A DNA stretch of 64,000 nucleotides from Nymphaea colorata. Its lineage: Eukaryota; Streptophyta; Magnoliopsida; Nymphaeales; Nymphaeaceae. The position numbers and the translations under genes are program-made. Position 1 is the first letter of the stretch; each line of letters begins with the position of its first letter. Where the stretch lies: positions 4,225,501 through 4,289,500 of the forward strand of contig NC_045142.1 of assembly GCF_008831285.2 (NCBI RefSeq), given 5' to 3'. The notes beneath the pieces were generated by a model. That model had not been told where the DNA came from, searched no databases, and saw nothing but the letters and a program-made list of their open reading frames with translations. Positions 50,501 through 63,398 of this stretch are shown here, one piece after another.

Positions 50501-51420
50501 AATTCAGAGTTTTTATGGCAAAAATGCTTGGAGATTTAAAGTTAATTTCTGCGTTTTGCCCTTTTTAATGATGAAATAGCCCATTAGTACGTGCGTAGAT
50601 TTCGAGATGATACCATCTCTGTTTTGGATCGTAAGTTGATGAGCCATTTTGTTTTGTTTGAAACTTTTGGTACTCGAACGAAAATTTGCGACAAATCCGT
50701 TGATTTTGGTGCTTGCATGTGTGTTTGGCATGCATCAGGCACGAACAATCTTTTTGAAGGTTTTAACAGGCTCGAACTTTTTTTTCCTTGTGTGGCCTCA
50801 CCGTTTTCCTCCTTTCTCTCATCCTCCCCGTTCACTCACATATTCCCCTTTCATTCACTATCCACGCTGGCCGGCCCTTTGGGGAGTCATCCGCCGCCTT
50901 CATTGCCGCTGTGAGAAGCCTCAGCCATTGCTAGAACTCAGAAGCCTCAGCCCTCGCCATCAAAACATGCTGCAGCTATTGGTCCAACTTCTTAAGCTTC
51001 CATCGTTTGCAAAATTTCTTTTATATGGTTCTGTATATAACTTGGAAATCTTTGTTTACATTATTTAGTGTGGAACTTGCATTTCACTTCCTTCCGTAGA
51101 CTCTCAGTTAGGGGAAATTCATTTGCCTTCTTTGGCAGCATTCAATCTACCGTTCTCACTCTTTGCACCATCCTCGTTGGGCATAAACTCCTGCTCTCTC
51201 CCCCTGCTTCCCGACCTCCCAACCGAAGCCACAGCCTCTGTTCTCGACTTCAAAAGTATCTCTCTCCTCCCTTCGGAACAACCTGAACACTCATGTTATT
51301 ATTTTGGTCTTCATTTTGAGCAACTAATGCATCGACCTTTTCCTCTTCTTCAAGAGAATGAATCCTTGCCTCAAGGAGTGCAGCGCTTTTGGGGAGGCTG
51401 GTGGCATGTTGACAGCACGT
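50501..51420. other. Unassigned region with overlapping short ORFs
   Basis: ORFs of 70-139 codons overlap on both strands (plus 50591-51068, 51123-51470; minus 50584-50835, 51250-51483). The minus ORF has a charged stretch (EEEEKVDALVAQNEDQ) but no domain I recognise. None is supported as a gene. Confidence 0.25.
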
Positions 51421-51422
51421 CT

Positions 51423-51650
51423 TCAATTCTATTCTCATGGGGTGCTGCCTTCTTTGCCTTAGGGAGGTAGAGCACAGCAACAAGTTGAGGGTGCACTGAT
51501 TCTATCTCAGGCAACGACGCAGCCTTGACCCAAAATTCTATTCTCATTGAGCGGTTGGGTGGTGCCTTCTATGCCTTATGGAAGTAGGCACAACAAGAAG
51601 TTGAGGGTGCACTGATTCTATCCCAGGCACCAACGCAACCTTGGACCCAA
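51423..51650. repeat. Two-copy tandem duplication, about 115 bp
   Basis: Copies at about 51423-51532 and 51533-51650 share TTCTATTCTCAT, GCACTGATTCTATC and GACCCAA-containing words. The second has a small insertion (AGCGGTTGG). Confidence 0.8.
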
Positions 51651-54020
51651 GAAGCATGGGAAAAAAAAAAGAATGATTTTTTCAATTAATCCGTTTTAGT
51701 TGCATCGGCTGAGTTTTATGCCTTTAATATTCTTCGTTCCATTTCCAAAAAACAAATAAAGTTTAGGTCTTTGAGTTAAAAGGTTTTTTTGCTTGTATTA
51801 ATAGAGCAATTTTTGAAAACCTGGCTAAAGACGCTTCTAGTAAAAAAGGCTGGAAGAAATCTCCTACCATTTATTAACAAAAAAATTTATGCACATCAAA
51901 ATGGCATCAAAGCATTTAGATCAGCTAATAGCAAAACTAGAAGAGTAACAACTACTGCTTTGACACAAGTACTTTACATATCAAAAAAACCAAAAACAAG
52001 AACCTAACATTGTAGTAGACCTCTCAAACTTGTTTTACAAAAGTGGAAAGCTATATTGGACATATTTGTCATGATGGTTGGAAATTGGAACTTGGTTTTA
52101 TATTTAATCTCAGTTTGATTATATCTCACATGATACCCATTATTTGGTCCATTTACATCATTTCAAATTATTTTTGTGGATATTATGTATTTGATATTTT
52201 TTGTTGTGATGTTTACACATCACTATGCTATACGTTGCTTCACAGGCTTAGCATGTCTCTTCGCATCAACGCACTTAACAACATTGCTTATAAGTAAACT
52301 AACTGAGCCGAGCTGACTTGCAGCTGAGTTTTAGATCAAACTGACTTCTTTGTGATATGCGCAACCTTTTTGGCTTTCCACTTTTGAGTATACGTAGTGT
52401 CTTGACAGTTCAAATTAACTTTGTACGTGAGCTTTATCAAGCATTCCAAGATTACTAATGTGGCTTTAGAAAGAGGTTTTGCTGGTACATTTTAAAATTC
52501 ATGGTAAGATTCAAATGAACCTCAAATTAGGAATGAGAAAGCAAATCTTACTCATAATTTATGGCTCAGAACTTAGGGATTCCTCTGACATCTTTTGTGT
52601 GTGTGTATGTGTGTGTGTATATATATATATGGCTTCTGAGCCTCCGACCTGCCACACACTACCAATAGCGGAGCTACATATTTGCTACCCACACCAGCCC
52701 CACATTTTTTTCTTTATTTTCATATGGGTGCCTTCAAATACTTGAAATTCCTGAATAGCACCCCTCAGCCAAAAATTTCTGTCTCCACAATTGAGCACCA
52801 CTGGATAGATTTTTTTTCTTTTTTTTAACCTTAGATGGGAATGTGAGGGGCTTTTATAGCCATTTCCCAGTGTCCTCTCATATAACAATTATTGCACCTA
52901 CCCTCTCATGAAACTAGTAATTCTTGCCTTCCTGTTCCTTTTGTACTGCAGAACAAAACGAAGACTTTCACTGTCTGTGAACAAATCCTGCAGCAGCTAT
53001 AGAATAAGGAAATTCTTCCATTTGCCTCATTCAAAGTCTAGAACTGAAGTACATTTGGTACTTAGCTAGCTGTATGGGGAATCCAAGGCACTGCATGAAA
53101 CCTTCAAGAGAAGCCATGTGATTGTGGTCATGGCCTGTGGTTTGGCCATAAGCTAAACTTCATTTCTTTCTGGGCCTTTTTTTGTTGGTTTGGATGAAGA
53201 ACCCTCCAAGAAGTGGTCTCCACTTAATATTGTCCATTCAATCTACCATCCTTTGTGAGAGAACTATCAAACATCCAAGATCTGTAAAATGGCAGGGTTG
53301 GGACTTGTTCAAGGGTCTTCACCTGGTCCCCCTTAGTCTGATTTGAATGAAAAATTGAGTCCCCTCTTGGAATTCTGATAATCTATACTTGGAGAAAATC
53401 TACTTGGTTGTTTGGTCATTTTCCTAGCGAGCTGCTCGAAAGTACGGCCGGATCTCAATTCCGAGCATGTGTTTGCTGCGAATTTGCTAATGTGATTAAG
53501 AGTTCCACGTTCAAATCCAAGGTTTATCGAACTAAGGGTCTCAAGTTAGACACGAAGCCTGACATAAAGGTTTACTTCAGATTAGATAATGATCTAAAGT
53601 TGTTGGTGCATTTTTAAGGAGCATTTCTTTCAATTTTGAAGTTAAAACAAAACCCTTCTTATGAAAGGAAACCTTGTGAGAAAATATTTCCCTCTAGGAC
53701 ACCCCATCTCTGCAAATGAGGGGCATGCACTAGCCAAAGTGGGAAAATTTCTCCCAGGAGTGTTTGTTTTCCCAGCTTCTTTGAGATTGACACCATATGA
53801 AGAGCACTCAAACGAATGTCCTTATAGGGCTAATTAAAACTTTCTTTTTCATTTTTGGGGATTGTGGGGAATGTTCTAGACTAAACCACTTCATGGGCCT
53901 TCTTCTTTGAGATCAAACCCGAAGAAGATCTTGTTACAAAGACAAATGCCTTTGGGAATCTTCCATTGCAGAGCAGAATGGGATTGCGGAGCTACATGTG
54001 CGCTGGTGTGAACAGTTGTT
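51651..54020. other. Unassigned spacer
   Basis: No supported gene. 52595-52630 is a GT/TA microsatellite. 52665-52800 looks like an AGCGGAGCTAC-type miniature element related to the insertion at 14297-14510. Confidence 0.35.
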
Positions 54021-54222
54021 TATAAACTCAGGGGCGGAGCTAGGAATTTTTCGTCGCAAAGGCCAAACTATAGTTTCAAAATTTTAACAGAGGCCAAAAT
54101 ATAAATTTTCAAATTTTATATATATATTAAACTATTTTTAAAAAAATTTACATACATATTTTTAAAATATAAGGGGGGGCAAGGCCCTTGCTGGCCTCTT
54201 TCCCTCCGCCCCTGCATAGACT
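54021..54222. mobile_element. CAGGGGCGGA-type hAT-like MITE
   Basis: Element 54029-54214 (186 bp), starting CAGGGGCGGAGC and ending CCTCCGCCCCTG, an inverted repeat. The 8-bp flanks TATAAACT and CATAGACT agree at six positions. AT-rich interior. It is the best-preserved copy of this family in the window and serves as a reference for the array at 61905. Confidence 0.8.
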
Positions 54223-55029
54223 CATATAACTTGACTTGTTGTCCTTCAATTTTTCACGTTGTATTTGAAGGATTTAAGATTTTCTAAAAGGTTTTAAACC
54301 TGAGTCACTAAGCATTAGCGCCTTTAGCAAAAAAAAAAAAAAAAAAAAGAAAAAAAACTGGCCAATTTTGTGATTCAACTGAACTACTTGTGAATATGCA
54401 AAAAGTATTACTATATTTGTTTTTCGAAGAAATTAACATATGAAAAATATATATAAGAGAGTTTAAAATTAAAAAAAAATATTTAAAAAAATAATAGAAA
54501 ATGATACGTGTTTTACCTTTGTATCCGCCATCGAATGAAATGGATTTGCCACCAATTCGGGCTTCAATTTCGGGGTTCAAATTTAAAAGCCGGAACAGAT
54601 CTGAGAAGCTCAGTACGTTCAAGGGAGAGGAATCTTTCTGAGCGTCGTTGAACGCCTTTGTACCATGACATATCGTGGACCAATGCAGGACAAATTTGTT
54701 CCTGTACACATTTTTTCTGGACAAAATCTATGTAGAATTATTTCCCTGTTACCTTTATTTGTAGTACTGCTTTGATCGTTGCAACAATTTGGTCAAATGT
54801 CAGGATTCAATAATTTTGCACGGATTGTCACATTAAATATTCGAATTTGTTTCATAGTCTAGTGGCTCACTGTCGTATTAAGAACAATAATTTAGTATTC
54901 ACTCCTGAATTTTATAATCAGTTACATATAAATTTCATTCTTATTTCAACCAAATTATGCTAACAGAAATTTTCTATACAAAATCGAGGCACTCATTTCA
55001 ATGAGGGGATCTCAAATTAGCAGAACAAC
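54223..55029. other. Unassigned AT-rich spacer
   Basis: Poly-A rich (54330-54357). The ORF on the minus strand at 54308-54724 is largely low-complexity and not called. Confidence 0.35.
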
Positions 55030-55425
55030 AGGATGTCAATAAATCCGATTTAAATATGATATTCAACCAAACCACATAGAATAAATTGGATATAAATAAA
55101 ATTTGATTCCGATTAAGGGTTCAGATCTGATTCAGATACAAGAAATAACATTTGATTGGGGTGATTAGGGTTATCATTTAAGTAAATATTGGTCGGATTC
55201 AGATTCGAATTCGAATCAAATACAGTTTTAAATAAATATCTTTTATTCGGTGTCTATAATATGGTTTGGATTCGGTTTAAAAATCAGATTCTGATTATGA
55301 CTTGGGATTTGAGATTCTGATATGGTGTATAGTTTTCTTCATCTGAATTTGAATATAAATGTCTGAAAAATAGGAGATATAGTAAAGTGTACATCTTATT
55401 CGAGTCTGATCAATTAACATCCCTA
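55030..55425. mobile_element. Degraded TAGGGATGTCAA-family MITE
   Basis: Begins AGGATGTCAATAAATCCGAT and ends TTAACATCCCTA, about 396 bp, with GATTCGGATT-like words inside. Close in size and composition to the intact copy at 9450-9861. No clear target duplication, so it is older. Confidence 0.7.
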
Positions 55426-57540
55426 TATGCCGCAGCTAAGATCTCGGATCAACACATACTCTTTGCTAAAAACCCTAGATTTCCAAAGATACATTGTTTT
55501 TCATTAAGTGCAATCTTAGGCCCAAAATTAGTCTGAAACTTTTCTTTATGTGCATGATAATTAAGAGATCACAGTTCTATGGTTAGATTTGCAGAAGAGT
55601 TATGAGCATATTTGAGAAGATGTAGTTCTGTATTGGTATATAATTCATAATCAAACTAAAACAATTTTTTTCATTCATATGCTGTAATGACCCTTGAACT
55701 TGCCCATACTTTTATTTTATGTTGCAAGGTGCCTAAAAAGAAGGAGAGGGCACAAGAAGACATGAATTATAACATGGAAGATTCTCTCTCTAGGCAACTT
55801 TCACCTACTTTTCTTAGGGAGGGGTTGACCACCTGGGAAATAGTCATTTTACATTATGGTGAGTGTGAGGGTCCCGTTTGTTGAAGACATTAAAGAATGA
55901 ATGGTGTGTTGGACAAAAAGTCTGAGAGAAGAGACGCTTCCCCTTAAACCAAATCTTTCTTGTTTGTCTTCTGCTGGGTATTGTAAATCTTTGTCTCAAC
56001 TTTACCTTCAAGTTTTCACATCTAGGGTTTTGCTTCCTCTCTCTTTTTTCTTCTTCATCTTCTTCTTCTTAATTTCACATGGAAAACTTACCCATTTTGC
56101 GAGATAGTTAAATTCTCGAGAAAATTTTTCCAATCCATTTTTTTACTTATATACAATGGACAAAATCCATTGCCAGAAATTCACTCCTGAGGTGTAAGCA
56201 ATTGGAAGATGCAACTTTTATGGGCGGAGGCCGTGTGGGCGCGGGCACCATGTGGTCAATTCCTCATATAAACTTACAAAAATTACTTATTTTTATATTG
56301 ACACCTCAGAACAATTTTTCTCATTCACATGTTGCCAGGCTTCGCCCTTGACATCTATGCTTTGTTGTGATTAGGTGATTTCATCCTTATAGCCCAATGT
56401 ATAGTTTTCTTAATCAATCCTTATGTTTTTTAATTTTTATGTTTAATTAATTGTTTATATTTCATATTTTTATTCTTTAAATAAGCATAATAACATTTTT
56501 TCTTAATTCACAATTAGTTCAGCTGAATTGCTGAGTCCGCCCTAGCCGACTTGGTTCAGTTTTCATCTTTCAGAATCCTGCTTAATTAAAGCAAATTCAT
56601 CTTTTTGTTACATCGCGATTAAGCACCTTTTGTAGCAACCCGACCCACTTTCACAAGGGGCTTGTGCCCCAGATCAGATGCATTCCAACTTACCCCATAC
56701 CAAATTTGGTTCCAACCTGAAAAGGACTAAGAACCAAAACAATGAATCTCTTAACAACTTCTTTGATAAGTTTATCATGATTTTTCACAATTTTAAATGC
56801 CTCATTTAATTTTTGGAGTATTATAATCTATGCCCTTAAAGCACACGCTTATATGCATGTAACACTACAAGTCAAAGTATTTAACCGGTTCTAATACCAC
56901 TATAACGATGTGACAACTCTTTTTATAAGTCCCTCAAATATTCCTCACAATCTTAAATTCACTAAACTTTTAAGGTAGTACGACTCAAGATGCATGAAAA
57001 AGAAAGGAAACTCTAGCTCTTTTCCTCGAAAATGAGTCTTAATCCTGCAGCTCACTTGGAAATATATTCTAAAGGTGAATTTATCAAGTAGGCAAAAAGC
57101 AGGACTGAATATGTGAATAGATTAAAAGGTAAGGATGATTATGAAAAAGTCTGCACAAGATCAGCTTCTCTTTGCTTGAATTGGTGTCGAATAAAATACA
57201 CGTATTCTATAATTGACATCGACGCAGCTCAGGACCTCAGAGGAAAGGACAATGAGAGGCTTTTGGGATTCGCTTCGGGTGGTAGGATTGACCCTCTCGC
57301 TCCCCCGAATAAAACACACGTACATAACGTAAAAAGAAAGATAAAATTTCATTTACCGGCCTCAATTTTGTCCATAATGCTAAAAATTGTGCGCACGTTT
57401 CTGAATACGGGGCCTTGGTTTTTAGCGAATTGGCTCTGTCTTTACCATCGTCCGTTCCAGTAAATTCCGGTTGCATTGAATTAAATAATGACAAATATTT
57501 CTTTTTTAATCATTTTTATCTGTTTTCTCACCTTGATAAC
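55426..57540. other. Unassigned spacer
   Basis: No recognisable gene. GCGGAGGC and TTCGCCCTTG words at 56222-56232 and 56339-56350 may be ends of another CAGGGGCGGA-type remnant. Confidence 0.3.
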
Positions 57541-57640
57541 GTGAAAAAAAAATAAAAATAAAAATAAAACTTGAAAAAAAATAAAAATAAAAATAAAAAT
57601 AAAACTTGAAAAAAAATAAAAATAAAAATAAAACTTTTTT
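57541..57640. repeat. A-rich minisatellite
   Basis: Three near-identical units of about 30-36 bp made of AATAAA words, separated by CTTG (at 57570-57573 and 57604-57607). Confidence 0.85.
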
Positions 57641-58675
57641 AGTTGATGGGGGCTTTTGGTTTTGGGTTCTTTCTCTGTTTTAGTAAGTGTTGCCTCATTC
57701 AATAATTTGCGACTCACTTTTTTACGAGATTAGTGGCGGAAGTGTAGCCAATGAAGTAAAATCTTTTCTATCTTTCACATGAAAAAAAAAAAAGCAGACC
57801 TATTAATTTTTCACTAGGATTAACTGAACTATAGTTTCAACGGATTAGAGTCACATGTGACACATTATTCATCATTTTATTAGTTTTTAAATCATTTAAT
57901 TTTTTTATTTATTTTGATATACTCTTTTGTTTATTTTGCCAAATCTAGTACATTTTAACTATTCAATAGCCTAAACGATTCAATTCAATTTAGATATCAT
58001 TTTGTCCTGCTTATAAATAAAATGGTAGATGAAAATAAACGCACCACCAGAATAAATTTTTTTATTCATTTGTCTTGAATAAATTGTTCTTAACTATTAT
58101 GTATTGCGTGAGTATTTATGCATGTATCTTTGCACAATTCCTATTCATTAAACCAGAAAAGGCGTTTCACGTATTCGTTACATGTCAAATCACATTTTGA
58201 AATAATTTTGACGTTGAAACCATCACTTAGTCGCACCTAATGTTTTTAAAATCGGTAAACATCAATATCAAATAATTGCATCTGTCAATATTGACAACTC
58301 ATAACAATATTGGCATGATTATTCTCATCCATGCACGAATATCTGCTCCAATTAACGAAAGTTCGACAAACTTTACATGCAAGGGCGGAGTCATAAAGTT
58401 TTTATGAGGAACCAAATTATAATTTCAAAACTCTACTCATGTCAGTGTTTTGGATGATATCCTAAAACAATTGGTTTCATCAAAACTGGTTTTATAAAAA
58501 AAAAAAATTGTCATTTTTAAAAATCCAGTTTATATTTTTAGGTAATAAGCTTCAAACACTTTTTTTTTTGGTAAAAAAACATGAGTGGTGTCAATTTATT
58601 CACTCCATTTTTAAAAATAGGAAAACTCGTTTTCTTAAAATCTAAATGCAACCTCAAATAGTGCTTTGGATTTCT

Positions 58676-58712
<37 letters not shown>

Positions 58713-61700
58713 GTGGATTTCTCCATCCTGGTTTAAAACATAAACATGTTCCGGCCTTTTACGATACACCTCTTGATGCATTATACCAAATGATTGCATT
58801 GAATGGCCATAATTGGACAAAGGTAAAGATTGATTGCATATTGGACAAAGCTATATATATATATATATATATTTATTTATTTATTTATGTATTTATATTT
58901 CATAATAGGAGAAATAATTTAGGCCAGTGGTGGACATGTTTCAAAGATTTTTTTAATATAAATCATTTATCTTGTCCTTCTGTCTCCTCGTTGCTCTGCA
59001 GCGGAGGAGAAGAAAGCCTTAAATCAAGGAAGCCCGTTCCCCTTACATTGTGCCGATCGCGTTTACATGGAATCTCCACATTCCCTCCATTAATCCTGCT
59101 TCCGCCCTCGCATTCAATGAATTATGGCCGTTTCTCCGGTTCAGATTCCTGCATTGCAGAGGAAGAAGACTCTGTTACTTCTGCCTTCTCATAAATGGCC
59201 TACATTGAAACATCTACTGAATTTAAGCTTTTTTCATTTTCTGAAAACAAAGTTACAATAATTTCTTGCTATACATGTTAATCATGTGAGACCAATTTGG
59301 TAAATAATCTGATAAAATAGTTGAGCTTGGTTATAAGTTGTAAATATATATATATATTATTTATTTCTTGAAAATAATAAAACAATATAAGAATAATTAA
59401 AAAATAAAATTATATTGCCTTGGATTCCTTTTTGGGGTAAGTGAGAAGGGCCCCTATGGTACCACTGCTCGTGGACATTGTCATACGGATGAGCCAATGA
59501 AAGGGTTCACGTGTCAAAATCTGCAACGGAAGACCTCGCCTGTCCATTGGTTCTGAGTGTGGGTCCCATTTCCTCCCCGGATAACCCGCTGCTAGGACGG
59601 AGGAAGAAGAAAACATGTAAGACAAAAAGGTCCCTATACTTTTTGGAGATTTACGGGACTGCTTTTGTCGTTAACTTCACGTCCGTCCGTCCGTCCGTAG
59701 CGGAGAAAATGCGCACTCAGGCGTCGAGCGTGGGACAGGACAGAACGGTCATATTCCGTTTCCAAAACGGATGGTTTCGTCTGGGCCCGAGTTAGGTCAA
59801 GGGGTTGGGCCCAGCGTACGCTGGGTCGGCTTGGGTTCGGTCTGGTTTCCTATTGTGTTGGCTCGGGCTGTGAGCACAGGTTAAGCTTAAGAATTAGGTA
59901 AACCAGACTGAGCCCATGGCCGGAAACATTTCTCCTCTCGCTCATTCTCTGTTGAACTCACCTCGAACTAAACTCGAGTCCGGGCTTCGTAGCTTGTCAT
60001 CGCCCAATTCATCTCATGGCGTAGCTAAGTTTAGCTAGAAAATTGTGGCTAAGGGTCATCAAGTTTAAATCCAAATTTTGAAAAAGCGCCAATATGTAAA
60101 TGAGAAAAATTGCTGAGAGATATCAACATTGCTAAAAATTGCTAAGCCAGTTTGGGTTCTTCCAATTTAGAACCTATAAAGCACCAAACTTTTAAGTGGT
60201 AAAATCTTACATGTGGGATCACTGTACACCAAATTTTTTGTTAATAAAGATTAGGAGCCTACCCCGCACACATTCACTAAAAGTGGTAGAATGCCATAAT
60301 TTGTGATCAAAGACTTGGCTATACTGGTTTCTTACCTGCCACACTTGTGACCGCCGCCGCCCTAGCGGCGCAAAACCGCACCAGCTTCTGCATTAAGACG
60401 CAAGAAACCTTCTGAATCAATTCAGGAAGTTGGGTCTAATCTTCAAATTGAAGTCTAAAAGATAGGAGAGACATCCTTTTCGATGAGCCTATATGAAACT
60501 TGAAACTGAATTAAAAGATGGGTGGGGGAAGATACACCAAAGAGCGTGAAACCCCTTTTTCTCTATCTCCAAGCTCATTGCGTTCTGGGCTGCTTCGCGG
60601 CTTGGGTTGAGAGCGGCACATTCGTCAACTAGAGTGTGACACATCCACTATTTACAGTCCAAAAAAATAATACCCACGGACATCAAATTGACAATTGGAC
60701 ATCTACCAGTCTTACCAGCTACGCTACACCTCTGGTGGTATTTCTTGAGGTTACTACACACCCGGCTCAATCTCGGTTTGTTTCGATGCCATTTTCTGGA
60801 AAATTAGGAAAGAAGAGAAAGAATGATTGGTAGCAGTAAAGAACATGCACCAACAAACAAACAGGAAAGTGGTGTAGCTTAGAATGGCAACACAAATCTG
60901 TTTGGCTAAGTTGGCCGCACTCAAGAGTGCAACTCACGCTTCGACCCCCTGCTCATCAATGCCATTATGGTTTGGACCCACTTGCTTTTCTTTTCCTTTC
61001 CTTTCCGAAAAGATACGAATACAACGGGCCCAATGCTGAAGCTTCTGTAGAAAATTCAATGATGTTTGATTACCTTGGACATAAAAAGCTATCGATGTCA
61101 ATGGATCCGATTCAAATGAGATTGTATCATATGTACCATATATGATTTTTCAGATGTTCACATATTTGGATTCAAATGTAAATGAAGAGAAAAGTATTAC
61201 AACATATGCAAATCAGTTTTTAAATTCACAATTTCAATATGTTTCAAATCCAATTTTTTAATTCATAACTGAATCTGAATCAACTGAAAGTTGTGAGCGA
61301 GTAAGTTCTGGGTTAGTTCCACACAGATCCAAAGCCAAGCGCATATTAAAAAAAAAAAAGAAAAAGAGATCCATACATTATTGCAGGTCCCAGATATGGA
61401 AATGGGATCTCGATCCACCTGGCTTAGAGTGAAGGCAAATCACAAGCCGACGTCAAGAACATGGCGTAGACAATAAAGCAAGAAGAAACAAATCTGTTTT
61501 TAAGTGGAGCCCAGATCCATTAATGAGCTTGTGGACCCAGATCCATTAATGAGTTTGTGGACCAAGATCCAGGAGATGTGAAGGCCCTTGTGGGTTCGGT
61601 TAAAGCGTTCAGGTAGGAGGTGGGGTCGGTGGTCTCGGCGGTACCATTTCCTGGTTCACGGGCAAGCGAACGGATCGGATATGGGTCTTGGCCCAATACA

Positions 61701-61904
61701 GGCTACAAACTCAGAGGCAATGCTCTGTTTTGGATCTACTTCTTATCCAGATATTCGTGCAGTTGGATCTTGATATGATTTTCCATCTTTGTGCTACTAA
61801 ATGTAAGGAAAATGGATCCAATGCAGCAATTTTCATGTGGAAAAGGTAAAAATATCTGGATTCAACGAAAGCCGTGAGCCCCAGAAGACATCAGATTCAA
61901 GCAT
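57641..61904. other. Gene-poor spacer
   Basis: No gene can be supported. Noted content: CA/TA microsatellites (58675-58712, 58850-58871), a (CGTC)n run near 59681-59698, a CACGTGTC G-box-like word at 59509-59516, and a decayed GGATCCGATTCAAAT stretch at 61090-61270. The 182-codon ORF at 58646-59194 begins in microsatellite; only its end (about 58980-59194) has normal codon content and it shows no known domain. A duplicated word, AGATCCATTAATGAG, lies at 61512-61554. Confidence 0.3.
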
Positions 61905-62660
61905 TATCTGGGTATTTCCAAATCTGAGTTTGTGTCACTTCTACTAGATATGGATCTATATTCAGATCGAATTGATGCAATAAAGGTAAGCAGGGGCAAA
62001 GATAGGATTTTTTTTATCGCGGGAGACCCTCATCTGGGTATTTCCAAATCTGAGTTTGTGTCACCTCTACTAGATCTGGATCCATGTTCAGATCAAATTG
62101 ATGCAATGAAGGTAAGCAGGGGCAAAGATAGGATTTTTTTGTCGCAGAAGCCCCTCACCTGGGTATTTCCAAATCTGAGTTTGTGTCACTTCTACTAGAT
62201 CTGGATCCATGTTCAAATCAAATTGATGCAATGAAGGTAAGCAGGGGCAAAGATAGTATTTTTTTGTCGCAGAAGCCCCCCATCGGGGTATTTCCAAATC
62301 TGAGTTTGTGTCCCTTCTACTAGATCTAGATCTATATTCCGATCGAATTGATGCAATGAAGGTAAGCCGGGGCGAAGATAAGAATTTTTTGTCGCAGGAG
62401 CCCCTCCTTTGGGTATTTCCAAATCTGAGTTTGTGTCACTTCTACTAGATCTGGATCTATATTCAGATCAAATTGATGCAATGAAGGTAAGCAGGGGCGA
62501 AGATAGGATTTTTTTGTCGCAGAAGCCTCTCACCTGCGTGTTTCCAAATTTGAGTTTCTGTCACTTCTACTAGATCTAAATCTATATTCCTATTGAATTG
62601 ATGCAATGAAGGTAAGCATGAGGGAAGACAGATTTTTTTTGTTGCATGAGCCAAACTATA
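61905..62660. repeat. Six-unit 125-bp tandem array containing a MITE end
   Basis: The word GGTATTTCC recurs at 61911, 62037, 62162, 62287 and 62412, with a diverged sixth copy near 62537, giving a 125-126 bp period. Each unit has about 83 bp of ordinary sequence (GAGTTTGTGTCACTTCTACT, GAATTGATGCAAT) then about 42 bp beginning CAGGGGCRAAGATAGGA and containing TTGTCGC, which matches the left end of the CAGGGGCGGA MITE family. After the last unit the sequence continues as the rest of that MITE. The period is not a multiple of three, so the minus-strand ORFs across it are incidental. Confidence 0.9.
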
Positions 62661-62795
62661 GTTTCAAAATTTTAACAAAGATCTAAATAAAAAATTTTAA
62701 ATTTTATATATATATTAAACTCTTTTTTTTTAAATTTACATATAAACTTTTAAAGCTTTTTAAAATTTGAGGTAAGGCCAATGCCCCTGCGGGCC
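62600..62795. mobile_element. CAGGGGCGGA-type MITE, right end lost
   Basis: Continues from the last array unit: GCCAAACTATAGTTTCAAAA and the following AT-rich part match 54065-54170. The right terminal repeat expected at its end is not recognisable. Confidence 0.7.
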
Positions 62796-63294
62796 TTGTA
62801 GTATTGGTTTGGATGCTAAACGGAATCCGATACTGAAGGCATTGAACAGCTCTATGGCGCCTTTGAATATAATGTAACTTCACTAAACAAATGGGTCTTT
62901 AAACGGACCTCAAGTGCTTCACAAATGATGGCTCTACTTGCATTTCTTTGCTCAATACTTAGTAGATATGAACATAATATAATAATATCAACTTAATATA
63001 AGTTGTTGGGGAGCAATGACTTAGGCTTAGACCATGGTTGACTTGGGGTTCCTTCCTACTCAAAAAAAGACAAACTAAAGCGTGCTTTCCGAAACCCTAA
63101 TACACCAAACCCTATCCTAAGTCTATTGATTGATGCCATGAAGTCCGGGCTCCTTTTTATATTTTACTTATATATTAAAATGGTACTCATACTTTACTAA
63201 AGGCGTGTTGCTTGTATAATGCACCCACACCAAACAAGTGATGATTTCTATTATATATGATAAAAGAAAAAAATGATTTTTTTTGGACATGTAA

Positions 63295-63297
<3 letters not shown>
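62796..63297. other. Unassigned spacer
   Basis: No gene or clear repeat seen. Confidence 0.3.

Positions 63298-63340
<43 letters not shown>
63298..63340. repeat. (TA)n microsatellite
   Basis: About 21 TA units. Confidence 0.9.
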
Positions 63341-63345
<5 letters not shown>

Positions 63346-63398
63346 GTGTTTATGTTTAACTAACCATCCAACAACAAAAGTAGCCAACTGATTTTAAT

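Noticed and set aside
58646-59194. 182-codon ORF
   Set aside because: The first part is TA microsatellite and the end shows no recognisable domain or splice support.
62088-62654. Three similar minus-strand ORFs of 63-69 codons
   Set aside because: They are read from the 125-bp tandem array. The period is not a multiple of three, so the repeated peptides are an artefact of the array.
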